64,000 bases of DNA from Simplicispira lacusdiani (GTDB taxonomy: Bacteria; Pseudomonadota; Gammaproteobacteria; Burkholderiales; Burkholderiaceae_C): NCBI RefSeq assembly GCF_003604195.1, contig NZ_QXGR01000006.1:276601-340600 (forward strand), in the 5' to 3' direction. This document shows, piece after piece, positions 18,013 to 28,610 of the stretch. Within the stretch, counting starts at the first letter, position 1. Each line of letters opens with the position of its first letter. A program made the translations under genes and the position numbers. Below the pieces are notes generated by a model that saw nothing but the letters and a program-made list of their open reading frames with translations, was not told the origin of the DNA and made no database searches.

Positions 18013-19473
18013 ATGACGCCCTCCTCCTTTCCTTCCTTCGCCGGCACGCGCCGCCTGCTCCCCCTGGCCGGCGCGCTGGCCACGGCCCTGCTGCTGGTGG
18101 CCTGCGCCAGCCCCGGCCCAGCGCACACGCCGCTGGCCGCCTCCACAGCCCATGCCGCCGGCCTGCCCGATGCCGCCTCGCAGCCCGCCGCCGCGCAGTG
18201 GTGGAGCGCGCTGGGCGACCGCCAGCTCGATGCCCTGGTAGCCCAGGCGCTGCAGGGCAGCCCCAGCCTGGCCGTGGGCCGCGCGCGGCTGGCCCAGGCC
18301 GTGGCGCTGAGCCAGGTGCGCGAGGCCGCCAACGGCCCGCAGGCCACGCTGGGCGCGGACCTGTCCCGCCAGCACTACACGGCGCACGGCCTGGTGCCCG
18401 CGCCCGTGGCGGGCAACAGCTATTCCACGGGCAACCTGCAAGCCACGCTGGCCTGGGCGCCCGACTTCTTTGGCCAGCACGCGGCTGAACTTGAAGCCGC
18501 CCTGGGCCAGGCGCGCGCGGCCCAGGCCGATGCCGCCGCAGCAGCCAACCTGCTGGCCGCCCAGGTAGCGCGCGGCTATGTGGGGCTGGCGCGCCTGGTG
18601 GCCCAGCGCGAGGTGGCCGAGCGCGCGCTGGCGCAGCGCCAGGAGCAACTGGGCCTGACGCGCCAGCGCGTGGGCGCGGGGCTGGACAGCCAGGTGGAGC
18701 TGACCCAATCCCAATCCGCCGTGCCCGACGCGCGCACGCAGATCGAGGCGCTGGACGAGCAGATCACACTGGCGCGCCGCCAGCTTGCCGTGCTCAGCGG
18801 CCAGGCGCCGGGCGCGCTGGCCGCGCTCACGCCCCGGCTCGCCGCGCTGCAGCCCCCGGCCGTGCCGGGCGAGCTGGGCGCCGACCTGCTGGGCCGCCGC
18901 CCCGACGTGGTGGCCGCGCGCTGGCGCATCGAAGCCGCCACCCAGGGCGTGGCCGTGGCGCGCAGCGAGTTCTACCCCAACGTCAACCTCACCGCCTTCG
19001 TGGGCCTGAACGCGCTGGGGCTGGACCGGCTGTTCAACGCCGGTTCGCGCCAGCTCGGCGTGGCGCCCGCGCTGCGCCTGCCCCTGTTTGACGGCGGGCG
19101 CCTGCGCGCCCAATTGGGCGGGCGGCAGGCCGAGCTGGACGCGGCCATCGCCCAGTACAACGGCGTGGTGCTCGACGCGGCACGCGAGGCCGGCGACGCC
19201 CTGGCCTCGCTGCACTCGCTGGAGCGCCAGCAGGCGCAGCAGGCCGAGGCCGCCGCTGGCGCCGAAAAGGCCTACCAGTTCGCGCAAGAGCGTTACCGCG
19301 CCGGCCTGGGCACCTACCTCGTGGTGCTGAGCACCGAGAGCCAGGTGCTGGCCCAGCGCCGCCTGGCCGTGGACCTGAGCGCGCGCCAACTCGACACCCG
19401 CGTCGCCCTGATGAAGGCCCTGGGCGGCGGCTGGCAGGACGATACCGCCACGCTGCAGACGGCCGCCCGCTGA
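18013..19473 (+). CDS. Outer membrane efflux lipoprotein (NodT/TolC family)
   Basis: Outer-membrane channel of the tripartite exporter. The 486-residue protein has a lipoprotein signal peptide ending in LLVAC (Cys at about residue 31). Two OEP repeats follow, rich in Ala, Gln and Arg, that would form the trans-periplasmic alpha-barrel. WWSALGDRQLDALVAQAL near the N-terminus and LGRRPDVVAARWRIEAA in the middle are typical of NodT-type proteins. The longer upstream frame overlaps the MarR gene and is spurious. The emrA-like gene follows 46 bp downstream. Confidence 0.93.
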   Translation: MTPSSFPSFAGTRRLLPLAGALATALLLVACASPGPAHTPLAASTAHAAGLPDAASQPAAAQWWSALGDRQLDALVAQALQGSPSLAVGRARLAQAVALSQVREAANGPQATLGADLSRQHYTAHGLVPAPVAGNSYSTGNLQATLAWAPDFFGQHAAELEAALGQARAAQADAAAAANLLAAQVARGYVGLARLVAQREVAERALAQRQEQLGLTRQRVGAGLDSQVELTQSQSAVPDARTQIEALDEQITLARRQLAVLSGQAPGALAALTPRLAALQPPAVPGELGADLLGRRPDVVAARWRIEAATQGVAVARSEFYPNVNLTAFVGLNALGLDRLFNAGSRQLGVAPALRLPLFDGGRLRAQLGGRQAELDAAIAQYNGVVLDAAREAGDALASLHSLERQQAQQAEAAAGAEKAYQFAQERYRAGLGTYLVVLSTESQVLAQRRLAVDLSARQLDTRVALMKALGGGWQDDTATLQTAAR

Positions 19474-19519
19474 GCCCTCTGCCATCGCACCCCACACAAC
19501 GAACACGAAAGACAACACC

Positions 19520-20761
19520 ATGAGCGCACCCCTGACCGCCACCGAAGCCAACACCGCCCGCCGCCGCGGCCTGACCCTGATCGCTGCCGCCGTGGCCCTG
19601 GCCGGGCTGGGCTGGGGCGGCTGGCACTGGATGAACGGCCGCCATTTCGAGAGCACCGACAACGCCTATGTGGCGGGCAACGTGGTGCAGATCACGCCCC
19701 AGGTGGGCGGCACCGTGGTGGCCATCGGCGCCGACGACACCGACTTCGTGCGCACCGGCCAGGTGCTGGTCAAGCTCGACCCGGCCGACGCCCGCGTGGC
19801 GCTGGAGCAGGCCGAGGCGCAACTGGCGCAGACGGTGCGCGAGGTGCGCACGCTCTATGCCAACACCGCCACCCTCAAGGCCCAGGTGAGCCTGCGCCAG
19901 GCCGACCTGGCGCGCGTGCAGGCCGACGCCGCCCGCCTGCAGGACGACGTGAACCGCCGCGCCCCGCTGACGGCCAGCGGCGCCGTGGGCAAGGAAGAGT
20001 TCCAGCACGCCACGGCGCAACTGGCCGCCGCCAAGAGCAGCGTGGCCGCCGCCCAGTCCGCCGTGCTGGCCGCGCAGGAGCAACTGGCCGCGAGCCAGAC
20101 GCAGACCGACGGCACCACCGTGGAGCAGCACCCCGGCGTGCAGCGCGCCGCCGCGCGCGTGCGCGAGGCCTACCTGGCGGTGCAGCGCGCCCAGCTCGTG
20201 GCGCCGCTCGACGGCCATGTGGCCAAGCGCGGCGTGCAGGTGGGCCAGCGCGTGCAGGCCGGCGCGCCGCTGATGACCATCGTGCCGCTGTCGGACCTGT
20301 GGGTGGACGCGAACTTCAAGGAAAGCCAGCTGCAGAACCTGCGCATCGGCCAGAAGGCCGAGCTGGTGGCCGATGTGTACGGCACCCAGGTCACCTACCA
20401 CGGCACCATCGCCGGCCTGGGCGCGGGCACGGGCGCGGCCTTCGCGCTGCTGCCGGCGCAGAACGCCACGGGCAACTGGATCAAGGTGGTGCAGCGCGTG
20501 CCGGTGCGCATCGCGCTCGACCCCAAGGAAGTGGCCGAGCACGCGCTGCGCGTGGGCCTTTCGATGGAGGTGAAGGTGGACATCCGCGACCAGGACGGCA
20601 AGGCCCTGGCCGACACCCCGCGCAGCGCCCCGGTGGCCGCCACGCCGGTGTTCGACGCACAGCTGCAGGCCGCCGACGAGGACGTGCAGAAGATCATCGC
20701 CGCCAACCTGGGCCGCAAGCTGACCCTGGCCGGCGCCCTGCACGCCCCCGTGGTGCGCTGA
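19520..20761 (+). CDS. emrA: EmrA-like membrane fusion protein
   Basis: Periplasmic adaptor linking the EmrB-type pump to the outer-membrane channel. It is 413 residues: a short cytoplasmic tail, one membrane helix (about residues 15-36), a first lipoyl half (STDNAYVAGNVVQITPQVGG), a helical hairpin and a second lipoyl half (APLDGHVAKRGVQVGQ). A beta-barrel domain contains WVDANFKESQL, typical of EmrA. It lies between the outer-membrane and inner-membrane genes, 2 bp before the latter. Confidence 0.93.
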   Translation: MSAPLTATEANTARRRGLTLIAAAVALAGLGWGGWHWMNGRHFESTDNAYVAGNVVQITPQVGGTVVAIGADDTDFVRTGQVLVKLDPADARVALEQAEAQLAQTVREVRTLYANTATLKAQVSLRQADLARVQADAARLQDDVNRRAPLTASGAVGKEEFQHATAQLAAAKSSVAAAQSAVLAAQEQLAASQTQTDGTTVEQHPGVQRAAARVREAYLAVQRAQLVAPLDGHVAKRGVQVGQRVQAGAPLMTIVPLSDLWVDANFKESQLQNLRIGQKAELVADVYGTQVTYHGTIAGLGAGTGAAFALLPAQNATGNWIKVVQRVPVRIALDPKEVAEHALRVGLSMEVKVDIRDQDGKALADTPRSAPVAATPVFDAQLQAADEDVQKIIAANLGRKLTLAGALHAPVVR

Positions 20762-20763
20762 GA

Positions 20764-22377
20764 ATGACCACCGCCAACCCCACCGCAGGGCCGGCCCCAG
20801 CCTCCCCTCCCGCCAGCGCGCCCCCGCAGGCCGCCGCGCACGCGCCGCTGCGCGGAGCGGCGCTGCTGCTGGGCACGGTGTCGCTGTCGCTGGCCACGTT
20901 CATGAACGTGCTGGACTCGTCCATCGCCAATGTCTCCATTCCCGCCATCGCGGGCGACCTGGGCGTGAGCCCGGCCCAGGGCACCTGGGTTATCACCAGC
21001 TTTGGCGTGGCCAACGCGATTTCGGTGCCGCTCACGGGCTGGCTCACGCAGCGCTTCGGCGCGGTGCGGCTGTTCACCATGAGCGTGCTGCTGTTCGTGC
21101 TGACCTCCTGGCTGTGCGGCTTTGCCTCGTCGCTCGAAGCGCTGGTGTTCTTCCGCGTGCTGCAGGGCCTGGTGGCCGGGCCGATGATTCCGCTGTCGCA
21201 AACGCTGCTGCTGGCCAGCTACCCGCGCGCGCTGGCGGGCACCGCGCTGGCCTTGTGGGGCGTGACCACGCTGGTGGCGCCCGTGGTGGGGCCGCTGCTG
21301 GGCGGCTGGATCACCGAAAACATCTCCTGGCCCTGGATCTTCTACATCAACGTGCCGGTGGGCCTGCTGGCGGCGCTGCTCACCTGGGGCATCTACCGCG
21401 ACCGCGAGACGCCCATCCGCAAGCTGCCCATCGACACGGTGGGCCTGTCGCTGCTGGTGCTGTGGGTGGGCGCGCTGCAGCTCATGCTCGACAAGGGCAA
21501 GGAGCTGGATTGGTTCGCCTCGAACGAGATCATTCTGCTGGCCGTGGTGGCCGTGGTGGCGTTCGCGGTGTTCCTGGTGTGGGAGCTGACGGACAAGCAC
21601 CCGGTGGTGGACCTGCGCCTGTTCGCGCGGCGCAACTTTGCGTTTGGCGCACTGGCGCTGTCGGTGGCCTACGCGCTGTTCTTCGGCAACGTGGTGCTGC
21701 TGCCGCTGTGGCTGCAGCAGTGGATGGGCTACACGGCCACCTCGGCCGGCATGGCGCTGGCGCCGGTGGGCATTTTTGCCATCCTGCTCACGCCGCTGGT
21801 GGGCAAGAAGGTGGGCCAGTGGGACCCGCGCCGCATGGCCACGGGCGCGTTCGTGGTGTTCAGCACGGTGCTGTGGATGCGCTCGCACTTCACGGTGCAG
21901 ACGGACTTCATCCACATCCTCATCCCCACGCTGCTGCAGGGCGCGGCCATGGCGTTCTTCTTCATTCCGCTGACCACGCTGACGCTGGCGGGCATTGCCC
22001 CCGACCGCATTCCGGCTGCGGCGGGCCTGAGCAATTTCGTGCGCATCACGGCCGGAGCCATGGGCACGTCTATTGCCACCACGCTGTGGGACAGCCGCGC
22101 CGCCATGCACCACGCCCACCTCACCGAAGGGCTGGTGCAGGGCCAAGGCGTGTTCGCCGTCACACTGAACCAGCTCACGGCCTCGGGGCTGTCGCAGGCG
22201 CAGGCGCTGGCGCAGGTCAACCGGCTCATCGACCAGCAGGCCTTCACGCGCGCGGCGAACGACATCTTCCTGGGCTCTGCGGTCTTGTTCCTGCTGCTGA
22301 TCGGGCTGATCTGGCTCACGCGCCGCCCGGCCCCGGTGGTGGGCGCGGGCGCGGCGGATGCCGGTGGAGCACACTGA
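20764..22377 (+). CDS. emrB: EmrB-like MFS multidrug exporter (DHA2, 14 TM)
   Basis: Proton-driven inner-membrane exporter of the DHA2 major facilitator family. The 537-residue protein has about 14 membrane helices. Visible DHA2 motifs include LDSSIANVSIP in helix 1 and WVITSFGVANAISVPLTGWL in helix 2. LWGVTTLVAPVVGPLLGGWI matches motif C of drug/H+ antiporters. It starts 2 bp after emrA, so the operon order is marR, TolC-like, emrA, emrB. The substrate is unknown; probable hydrophobic toxicants or antibiotics. Confidence 0.93.
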   Translation: MTTANPTAGPAPASPPASAPPQAAAHAPLRGAALLLGTVSLSLATFMNVLDSSIANVSIPAIAGDLGVSPAQGTWVITSFGVANAISVPLTGWLTQRFGAVRLFTMSVLLFVLTSWLCGFASSLEALVFFRVLQGLVAGPMIPLSQTLLLASYPRALAGTALALWGVTTLVAPVVGPLLGGWITENISWPWIFYINVPVGLLAALLTWGIYRDRETPIRKLPIDTVGLSLLVLWVGALQLMLDKGKELDWFASNEIILLAVVAVVAFAVFLVWELTDKHPVVDLRLFARRNFAFGALALSVAYALFFGNVVLLPLWLQQWMGYTATSAGMALAPVGIFAILLTPLVGKKVGQWDPRRMATGAFVVFSTVLWMRSHFTVQTDFIHILIPTLLQGAAMAFFFIPLTTLTLAGIAPDRIPAAAGLSNFVRITAGAMGTSIATTLWDSRAAMHHAHLTEGLVQGQGVFAVTLNQLTASGLSQAQALAQVNRLIDQQAFTRAANDIFLGSAVLFLLLIGLIWLTRRPAPVVGAGAADAGGAH

Positions 22378-22384
22378 GCAAGGA

Positions 22385-22501
22385 CACCACCGTGTGCGGC
22401 TTCGCCGCTTCCCCCTTCTCTCGCCTCGCCGCGCGATGCGGGAGGGGGGACGCCACCAGCGCGGCGCGGCGGCCCTTGCGCGGTGGCTACTGGCCTGGGC
22501 A
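22385..22501 (+). repeat. ~120-bp GC-rich dispersed repeat, copy 2
   Basis: Between the convergent emrB and GGDEF/EAL genes. Matches the copies at 746-865 (opposite orientation) and 28371-28487, including GGGACGCCACCAGCGCGGCG and CGGCCCTTGCGCGGTGG. Confidence 0.8.
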
Positions 22502-22539
22502 GCGCCTACCCATGCGCCGTGCCGATGTGCAATGCGAGA

Positions 22540-25500
22540 TCAGGCGCGCTCGCGAACGAGCTGGACGAAGGCGTCGCCGGGCACCGGCCGGCTCATCAAG
22601 TAGCCCTGCCAGGCGTGGCAGTGGTGGCGCTCCAGGAACTGGCGCTGCGCGTCGGTCTCCACGCCCTCGGCGATAACATGCAGGCCCAGCCCCGCGCCGA
22701 GCGCCAGGATGGTGCGCACGATGGAGGCGTCGTTGGGGTCCACCAGCACGTCGCGCACGAAGCTCTGGTCGATCTTGAGCTGGTCCAGCGGCAGGCGCTT
22801 GAGGTAGGCCAGCGACGAGTAGCCGGTGCCGAAGTCGTCGAGCGAGAAGCCCACACCGTAGGACTGTAGTTCGGTCATGCGCGCCACCGAGATGTCGATG
22901 TCCTGGAGCAGCAGGGTTTCCGTCAGCTCCAGCTTGAGGCGCCGCGCCGACGCGCCCGTGGTGGCCAGCGTGCCCAGCACCTGCTGCACGAAACCGTCCT
23001 GCAGGAACTGGCGCGGGCTCACGTTCACGGCCAGGGTCAGCTCGGCCAGCACCGGGTCGGTGGCCCATTGCGCCAGCGTGGCGCAGGCCTGCTCCAGCAT
23101 CCACTGGCCCAGCGGCAGGATCAGGCCGCATTCCTCGGCCACGGGGATGAAGCTCCCGGGCGAGACGTAGCCGTCGCGCGGGTGGCGCCAGCGCACCAGC
23201 GCCTCGGCGCCGGTGATGCGGCCGTGGTCGATCTGGGGCTGGAAGAACACCTCGAACTGGCGCTGCTCCAGGCCCACGCGCATGTCCTCCTCCAGCGCGG
23301 CGCGGGCCGTGGCCACGGCCTGCATGCGCGGGTCGAAGAACTGCAGGGTGTTGCGCCCTGCAGCCTTGGCCTGGTACATGGCCAGCTCGCTGCGCTTGAA
23401 GAGTTCGTCCACCGTGTCCTGCCCGCCGCCGCAGAACACCGTGATGCCGACGCTCATGGTGCTGTGGTGCGCCTCGCCCTCGATCAGGTAGGACTCGCGC
23501 AGCGCCGCCAGGATCTTCTGGCCCGCCTCCTCGCCCTGCGCGGCGGCCTCCTCGGGGGTGTCGCCCAGGTCTTCCAGCAGCACCGCGAACTCGTCGCCGC
23601 CCGGGCGGGCCACGGTGTCGTCGGCATGCACGCAGGCCACCAGGCGCGCCGCCACCTGCTGCAGCAGGGCGTCGCCCTTCTCGTGGCCGCGCGTGTCGTT
23701 CAGGGCCTTGAAGTTGTCCAGGTCCAGCACCAGCAGCGCCCCGCAGCGCCCGTGGCGGGCGCTCGTGGCCAGGGCCTGCTGCATCCGGTCGGTCAGCAGG
23801 CGCCGGTTGGGCAGGTGCGTGAGCATGTCGTAGAAGGCCAGGGTGTTGATCTTCTCCTCGGCGGCCTTGCGCTGGGTGAGGTCGATCAGCGTGACCAGCA
23901 GGTCCTCGCCCACCAGGGCCCCGGTGATGTCCACGCTGCGGTCCTGCCCGTTCTTGCAGTGGATGGTGTATTCGCCAGGCGGTATCGGCACGCCCTCGGC
24001 CTGCGCCTTGTGGCGCGCGGCCTGCCAGCGCTCGCGTGAGCGGCGCCGGTACTCGGGGTCGGGGTAGGCGGCCTCCCACCACTCGGCCGAGGTGGGCACC
24101 TCCTCCTCGGTGTAGCCGGTGAGCTGCAGGAAGTATTCGTTGCGGTGCGTCATGCGCCCGTCGGGCCGCACCAGGAACACGCCCACCGGCAGGCGCTGCA
24201 GCATGTCGCGCAGCCGCATCTCGCTGCCGCGCACCTCGTCCTGCATGTGCTTGCGCTCGGTGATGTCCTGCAGCACGACGATGTGGTGGTCGTGGCGCGA
24301 GCCGTCCATGTGCATGGCGGAAACCGTGCGCTCCAGCCAGACGGTATGGCCGTCCGGGCGCAGGCTGCGCATTTCCAGGGTGAATTCACCCCGGCCGTTC
24401 TCGCGGAAACGCTCCATCTGCGCGTCGTCCCCGGCGGCGTCGCGCGCATCGCGCCAGTCGGCCAGGCGGCTGCCGCGCAGGGTTTCGACGGGGCGGCCAA
24501 GGCAGTCGCAGAACTTCTGGTTGACGTCCACTAACCGGCCCGAGGCCGTTTCCACCAGCGCCACGCCCACGGCGGCCTGGTTGAACAGGGTGTGGAAGCG
24601 GTTCTCGCTCTCGGCGCGCGCGGCGTCGGAGGCGTTCACCCGCTGCAGGGCCTGCGCGCGCTGCAGCGCCAGCAGCGCCACCACGGCGCCCAGCAGCAGC
24701 GCCGCCAGGCCCGATACCAGCGCGGACACCAGGTGCAGGCGCCGTTCGGCCGCCGACAGGAAGGACGCGGCCGGCTGGAAGCCCAGGTGCCAGCGCCGGT
24801 CGTGCACCTTCAGCAAGCGCACCGAGGCGGCGGCGCCGTCGCCGTCGCTGAATGCATCGCTGCGGAACAGCGGGCGCGGCTTTTCGTCGGCGGCGCCCGG
24901 GCGCGTGGTGCCCAGGTCGGTCAGCGACACCGCCAGTCCGTCCATGCGCCCCTCGTGGGCGATGGCCTGCACGATGTCTTGGATGCGCGCCGTGGCGGCC
25001 ACGGCCCCGATGAAGCGGCGCTGGCCCTCCCCCGAGCCCTGCACGAACACCGGTACGCGGATGACGAAGCCGAGCCGGTGCTCTTTTTCCTGCAACAGCT
25101 CGAACGGCGCCGAGGCCACCACCTTGCCGCTGTCGCGGCTGTAGTGCATGGCGGCCAGGTTGGCGGGCTGGGAGCTGATGTCCAGCCCCATGACGCGCTC
25201 GTTGCCCTCGCGGGGCCAGAGGTAGTCGGCCACGAAATACTCGGGCCGCTCGCCCGGCGGGTGGATGGCAAAGCCGGGGTGGCCCTGCGGGTGGAACGAG
25301 GTGTCGGCGCGCACGCTGGCCTCGAAGCGCTCGCGCTCGGCCGCCGTCACGAGACGGGTGAAGGACAGGTTCTTGAGCCCGGGGTAGCGCGAGGGCACGT
25401 CCAGCTCGCGCACGGCCTCGTCGAACGCGGCGCGGCCCGTGGCCGGGTTGGTGACGAACAGGCCGCGCAGGCCATAGACGATCTCGGTGTAGGCGGCGAT

Positions 25501-25752
25501 GCGCTGGCCCAGCGCGTCGGCGAATTCGCTCGCCTTCTGCTCGAAGCGCGCCTGCTCGGTGGCCGCCAGCGAGGCACGCTGTATCTGGTAGAGCCAGGCA
25601 CTGGCGAGCAAACCCGCCAACGCTACCGCCAGACCTGCGAACCAGGGCCACAACAGGAGCTTGCGCGCGGACTCAGACACGTTCAGACAGACTCGGCGGG
25701 ACAGGGGTGCGCCACGCACCCGTGGAAAAAGCCCTGAGCATAACGTGCCCAT
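22540..25752 (-). CDS. CHASE-PAS-PAS-GGDEF-EAL cyclic-di-GMP signalling protein
   Basis: A 1070-residue inner-membrane sensor. A first membrane helix (about 33-54) and a second (about 320-345) bracket a periplasmic CHASE domain (segments YPGLKNLSF and GHPGFAIHPPGERPEYF). Two PAS domains follow (about 365-610). The GGDEF motif at 718-722 and the EAL motif at 850-852 are both intact, so both cyclase and phosphodiesterase activity are possible. The inhibitory I-site RxxD position reads HADD, so product feedback may be lost. The start at 25752 follows the LysR stop by 35 bp on the same strand. Upstream in-frame codons overlap the LysR gene. The ligand of the CHASE domain is unknown. Confidence 0.93.
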   Translation of the reverse strand: MGTLCSGLFPRVRGAPLSRRVCLNVSESARKLLLWPWFAGLAVALAGLLASAWLYQIQRASLAATEQARFEQKASEFADALGQRIAAYTEIVYGLRGLFVTNPATGRAAFDEAVRELDVPSRYPGLKNLSFTRLVTAAERERFEASVRADTSFHPQGHPGFAIHPPGERPEYFVADYLWPREGNERVMGLDISSQPANLAAMHYSRDSGKVVASAPFELLQEKEHRLGFVIRVPVFVQGSGEGQRRFIGAVAATARIQDIVQAIAHEGRMDGLAVSLTDLGTTRPGAADEKPRPLFRSDAFSDGDGAAASVRLLKVHDRRWHLGFQPAASFLSAAERRLHLVSALVSGLAALLLGAVVALLALQRAQALQRVNASDAARAESENRFHTLFNQAAVGVALVETASGRLVDVNQKFCDCLGRPVETLRGSRLADWRDARDAAGDDAQMERFRENGRGEFTLEMRSLRPDGHTVWLERTVSAMHMDGSRHDHHIVVLQDITERKHMQDEVRGSEMRLRDMLQRLPVGVFLVRPDGRMTHRNEYFLQLTGYTEEEVPTSAEWWEAAYPDPEYRRRSRERWQAARHKAQAEGVPIPPGEYTIHCKNGQDRSVDITGALVGEDLLVTLIDLTQRKAAEEKINTLAFYDMLTHLPNRRLLTDRMQQALATSARHGRCGALLVLDLDNFKALNDTRGHEKGDALLQQVAARLVACVHADDTVARPGGDEFAVLLEDLGDTPEEAAAQGEEAGQKILAALRESYLIEGEAHHSTMSVGITVFCGGGQDTVDELFKRSELAMYQAKAAGRNTLQFFDPRMQAVATARAALEEDMRVGLEQRQFEVFFQPQIDHGRITGAEALVRWRHPRDGYVSPGSFIPVAEECGLILPLGQWMLEQACATLAQWATDPVLAELTLAVNVSPRQFLQDGFVQQVLGTLATTGASARRLKLELTETLLLQDIDISVARMTELQSYGVGFSLDDFGTGYSSLAYLKRLPLDQLKIDQSFVRDVLVDPNDASIVRTILALGAGLGLHVIAEGVETDAQRQFLERHHCHAWQGYLMSRPVPGDAFVQLVRERA

Positions 25753-25787
25753 TGCCCATTTGTGACAAATTGCGTATTTCCACCGCT

Positions 25788-26708
25788 TTATCCTGCCTGG
25801 CCTTGCGCTGCATCGTCTCGCAGCGACAACAGCAGGGGCTGCTGTTGCTGCACCGTCTCGCGCACCAGCGCCCAGGTGGCCTGCATGCGCGCCAGGTGCC
25901 GGGCCTCTTCGGGCATTGACATCCAGAAGGTGCGCGTGAACCGCGCCACGCCGGGCAGCACGCGCACCAGATGCGGGTCGCGGTCGGCGATGAAGGCCGG
26001 CAGCACGGCCAGGCCGGCGCCCGAGCGGGTGGCCTCGTACTGCGCCAGGATGCTGGTGCTGCGCAGCGCGTAGCGCTCGGGCCGGTGCAGCTCGCCAAGG
26101 ATCTGCAGCTCCTTGCTGAACAGCAGGTCGTCGATATAGCTGATGAAGGTGTGGCCGCGCAGGTCCTCGCGCGCCGCGATCGGCCCGTGGGCCCCCAGGT
26201 AGTCGCGCGAGGCATAGAGCTGCAGCACGTAGTCGGTCAGCCGCGTGGCCACCACGGAGCCGCGCGCCGGGCGCTCCAGCGAGACCACGATGTCGGCCTC
26301 GCGCCGCGAGAGGTGCACCAGCCGGGGCAGCGCCAGCAGGTCGACCACCAGCCCCGGGTGCGCGCCAGCGAAGCGCGCCAGGTGCGGCGCCAGCACCGTG
26401 GTACCAAAGCCCTCGGGCGTGCCCACGCGCACCACGCCCGTCAGCCCCCCGGGCGTGCCCGGCGCCACGCTGCGCACGGCCAGGAAGGCGCTTTCCATGG
26501 CCTCCACCTGCGGCAGCAACTGGCGCCCGGCCTCGGTCAGGCGGTGGCCGCCGGCCTCGCGGGCGAACAGGGCCACGTCCATCTGCTTCTCCAGCGCCTG
26601 GATGCGCCTCGCCACCGTGGTGTGGTCCACCTCCAAATGGCGCGCCGCGCCCACCAACGTGCCGGCGCGGGCCAGTTCGAGGAAGTAGCGCAGGTTGTCC
26701 CAATCCAT
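25788..26708 (-). CDS. LysR family transcriptional regulator
   Basis: 306 residues with an N-terminal winged helix (MDWDNLRYFLELARAGTLVG, then EVDHTTVARRIQALE) and a periplasmic-binding-protein-like effector domain. The start at 26708 has TCCGGAG just upstream. It is divergent from mmsA with a 139-bp gap containing a perfect TGCAAATTTGCA palindrome, so it probably controls the valine-degradation genes. The GGDEF/EAL gene lies 35 bp downstream on the same strand and may share its transcript. Confidence 0.9.
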   Translation of the reverse strand: MDWDNLRYFLELARAGTLVGAARHLEVDHTTVARRIQALEKQMDVALFAREAGGHRLTEAGRQLLPQVEAMESAFLAVRSVAPGTPGGLTGVVRVGTPEGFGTTVLAPHLARFAGAHPGLVVDLLALPRLVHLSRREADIVVSLERPARGSVVATRLTDYVLQLYASRDYLGAHGPIAAREDLRGHTFISYIDDLLFSKELQILGELHRPERYALRSTSILAQYEATRSGAGLAVLPAFIADRDPHLVRVLPGVARFTRTFWMSMPEEARHLARMQATWALVRETVQQQQPLLLSLRDDAAQGQAG

Positions 26709-26731
26709 GGCGGTCTCCGGAGGGAAGGATG

Positions 26732-26743
26732 TGCAAATTTGCA
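26732..26743. promoter_or_regulatory. Palindrome TGCAAATTTGCA, candidate LysR site
   Basis: Perfect 12-bp inverted repeat 24 bp upstream of the LysR start codon and about 105 bp from mmsA. LysR proteins commonly bind T-N11-A dyads in divergent promoters. No further support from the sequence. Confidence 0.45.
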
Positions 26744-26847
26744 AACCTCAGGTGCGTTATTGTCTCTTGTCTTGATAATTTCGCACAGCTACCATGCGTG
26801 CCAGTCGGCATTGTTGCCGCCCCCGTTCTACTTCAGGAGACAGTTCC

Positions 26848-28365
<1,518 letters not shown>

Positions 28366-28370
28366 CACCT

Positions 28371-28487
28371 CCCTGAGGCGCTGCGCGCCTTCCCTCCTCT
28401 CTCGCATCGCTGCGCGCTGCGGGAGGAGGGACGCCACCAGCGCGGCGGGGCGGCCCTTGCGCGGTGGCCGCTGGCCTGGGGCCGCGC
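28371..28487 (+). repeat. ~120-bp GC-rich dispersed repeat, copy 3
   Basis: Between mmsA and the acyl-CoA dehydrogenase gene. Aligns with 22385-22501 in the same orientation and 746-865 in the opposite. It contains the self-complementary pair CCCTCCTCTC / GAGGAGGG. Confidence 0.85.
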
Positions 28488-28532
28488 CACCCTCCACGCC
28501 TCGCGCCTTCTTGGCCTTGAAAGAATTTGAGC

Positions 28533-28587
28533 AAAATCAGGCTCCAGCGCTTGCCAGGCAAGCGCCATCAGCTATAAAAACAAAAGC
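28533..28587 (+). repeat. ~50-bp dispersed imperfect palindrome, copy 5
   Basis: Best-preserved copy: AAAATCAGGCTCCAGCGCTT, GCCAGGC loop, AAGCGCCATCAGCTATAAAA. The stem GCGCTTGCC / GGCAAGCGC is perfect. It lies 24 bp before the acyl-CoA dehydrogenase start. Confidence 0.9.
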
Positions 28588-28610
28588 ACACCCGACCCGG
28601 AGACCAGCCC

